Source: JAZDEY01 sp043808325 [NCBI: Candidatus Eiseniibacteriota bacterium]
GTDB taxonomy: Bacteria > Arandabacterota > Arandabacteria > Arandabacterales
DNA: 64,000 bases
Direction of reading: 5' to 3'
NCBI GenBank assembly: GCA_043808325.1
Contig: JAZDEY010000078.1
Location: 15,717-79,716 of the forward strand
How positions within the stretch are numbered: the first letter of the stretch is position 1; each line of letters begins with the position of its first letter. The position numbers were made by a program, and so were the translations under genes. Positions 63,947 to 64,000 of this stretch are shown here, piece after piece. The notes beneath the pieces were generated by a model. It worked only from the letters and a program-made list of their open reading frames with translations. It had not been told where the DNA came from and searched no databases.

Positions 63947-64000
63947 TTAGGAGACAGCCGCATAAGCCACATCCTCCAGGGTTTCTTGGGTCGTCAGGGG
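63947..64000 (-). CDS. Possible C-terminal end of a gene running off the right edge
   Basis: On the minus strand the frame is open from the edge for 17 codons and ends with TAA at 63947-63949; the last residues would be TLEDVAYAAVS. The ending is protein-like but too short to identify. Confidence 0.35.
   Translation of the reverse strand, partial: PLTTQETLEDVAYAAVS

Overview
The window is G+C-rich bacterial chromosomal DNA, densely coded on both strands. Several things suggest an uncultured lineage of the FCB superphylum (Fibrobacterota-Chlorobiota-Bacteroidota and allied candidate phyla, for example an Eisenbacteria- or Zixibacteria-like organism). These are two very large secreted proteins ending in a FlgD-like/type IX-style C-terminal domain, a DUF3160 protein, an ExbB-ExbD-ExbD-TonB operon with PstS-like and TPR genes, and a complete F-type ATP synthase operon led by AtpZ/AtpI-like genes. 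Rubrerythrin, desulfoferrodoxin, a molybdenum hydroxylase and a hydrogenase-type maturation protease point to an anaerobic or microaerophilic life. The phylum is inference; there is no rRNA gene in the window.

Layout. 1-5.1 kb (minus): a translationally coupled operon for a xanthine-dehydrogenase-type molybdenum hydroxylase (FAD, 2Fe-2S and Mo subunits), then a DUF2877 (AllH-like) protein and FdrA, which runs off the left edge. 5.2-7.5 kb (plus): a divergent operon of a GNAT-like protein, a thiolase homologue that lacks the catalytic cysteine, and its DUF35 partner. 7.6-16.8 kb (minus): two tandem paralogous secreted proteins of about 1,080 residues and a secreted DUF3160 protein. 17-24.3 kb: a membrane sulfatase-family enzyme, a secreted superoxide-reductase-like protein with a tiny His-bearing membrane protein, a secreted alpha/beta hydrolase, then rubrerythrin and desulfoferrodoxin, separated from the hydrolase by a long inverted repeat whose arms carry the stop codons of both flanking genes. 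24.5-28.3 kb: transketolase and glucose-6-phosphate isomerase. 28.3-35 kb (minus): a YbhGFSR-type efflux pump plus a beta-propeller lipoprotein. 35-38.4 kb: an AftB-like GT-C membrane glycosyltransferase with a C-terminal TPR and a DNA methyltransferase fused to a degenerate staphylococcal-nuclease-like domain. 38.5-40.8 kb: a Nat-type ABC exporter whose ATPase has no ATG/GTG/TTG start. 41-44.6 kb: M29 aminopeptidase, dimethylargininase, ferredoxin, HycI-like protease, DedA protein. 44.8-56 kb: an APC permease, then the proton pyrophosphatase (behind a perfect-consensus sigma-70 promoter) facing the complete ATP synthase operon. 56-61.7 kb (minus): TonB, two ExbD, ExbB, STAS, TPR, PstS-like and a small membrane protein. 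62-64 kb: a second AftB-like glycosyltransferase, a 54-residue Cys-rich protein and the last codons of another possible gene.

How the genes work together. The pyrophosphatase and ATP synthase form an ion-gradient energy module. The TonB operon energises outer-membrane transport. Rubrerythrin and desulfoferrodoxin detoxify peroxide and superoxide. Transketolase and isomerase serve sugar phosphate interconversion. The Mo-hydroxylase/FdrA/DUF2877 operon probably channels a purine- or N-heterocycle-derived compound towards an oxamate/carbamoyl-phosphate-like step. The least explained elements are the cysteine-less thiolase operon, the secreted superoxide-reductase-like/2-TM His protein pair, the methyltransferase-SNase fusion, the inverted repeat at 22.4 kb and the Cys-rich mini-protein.
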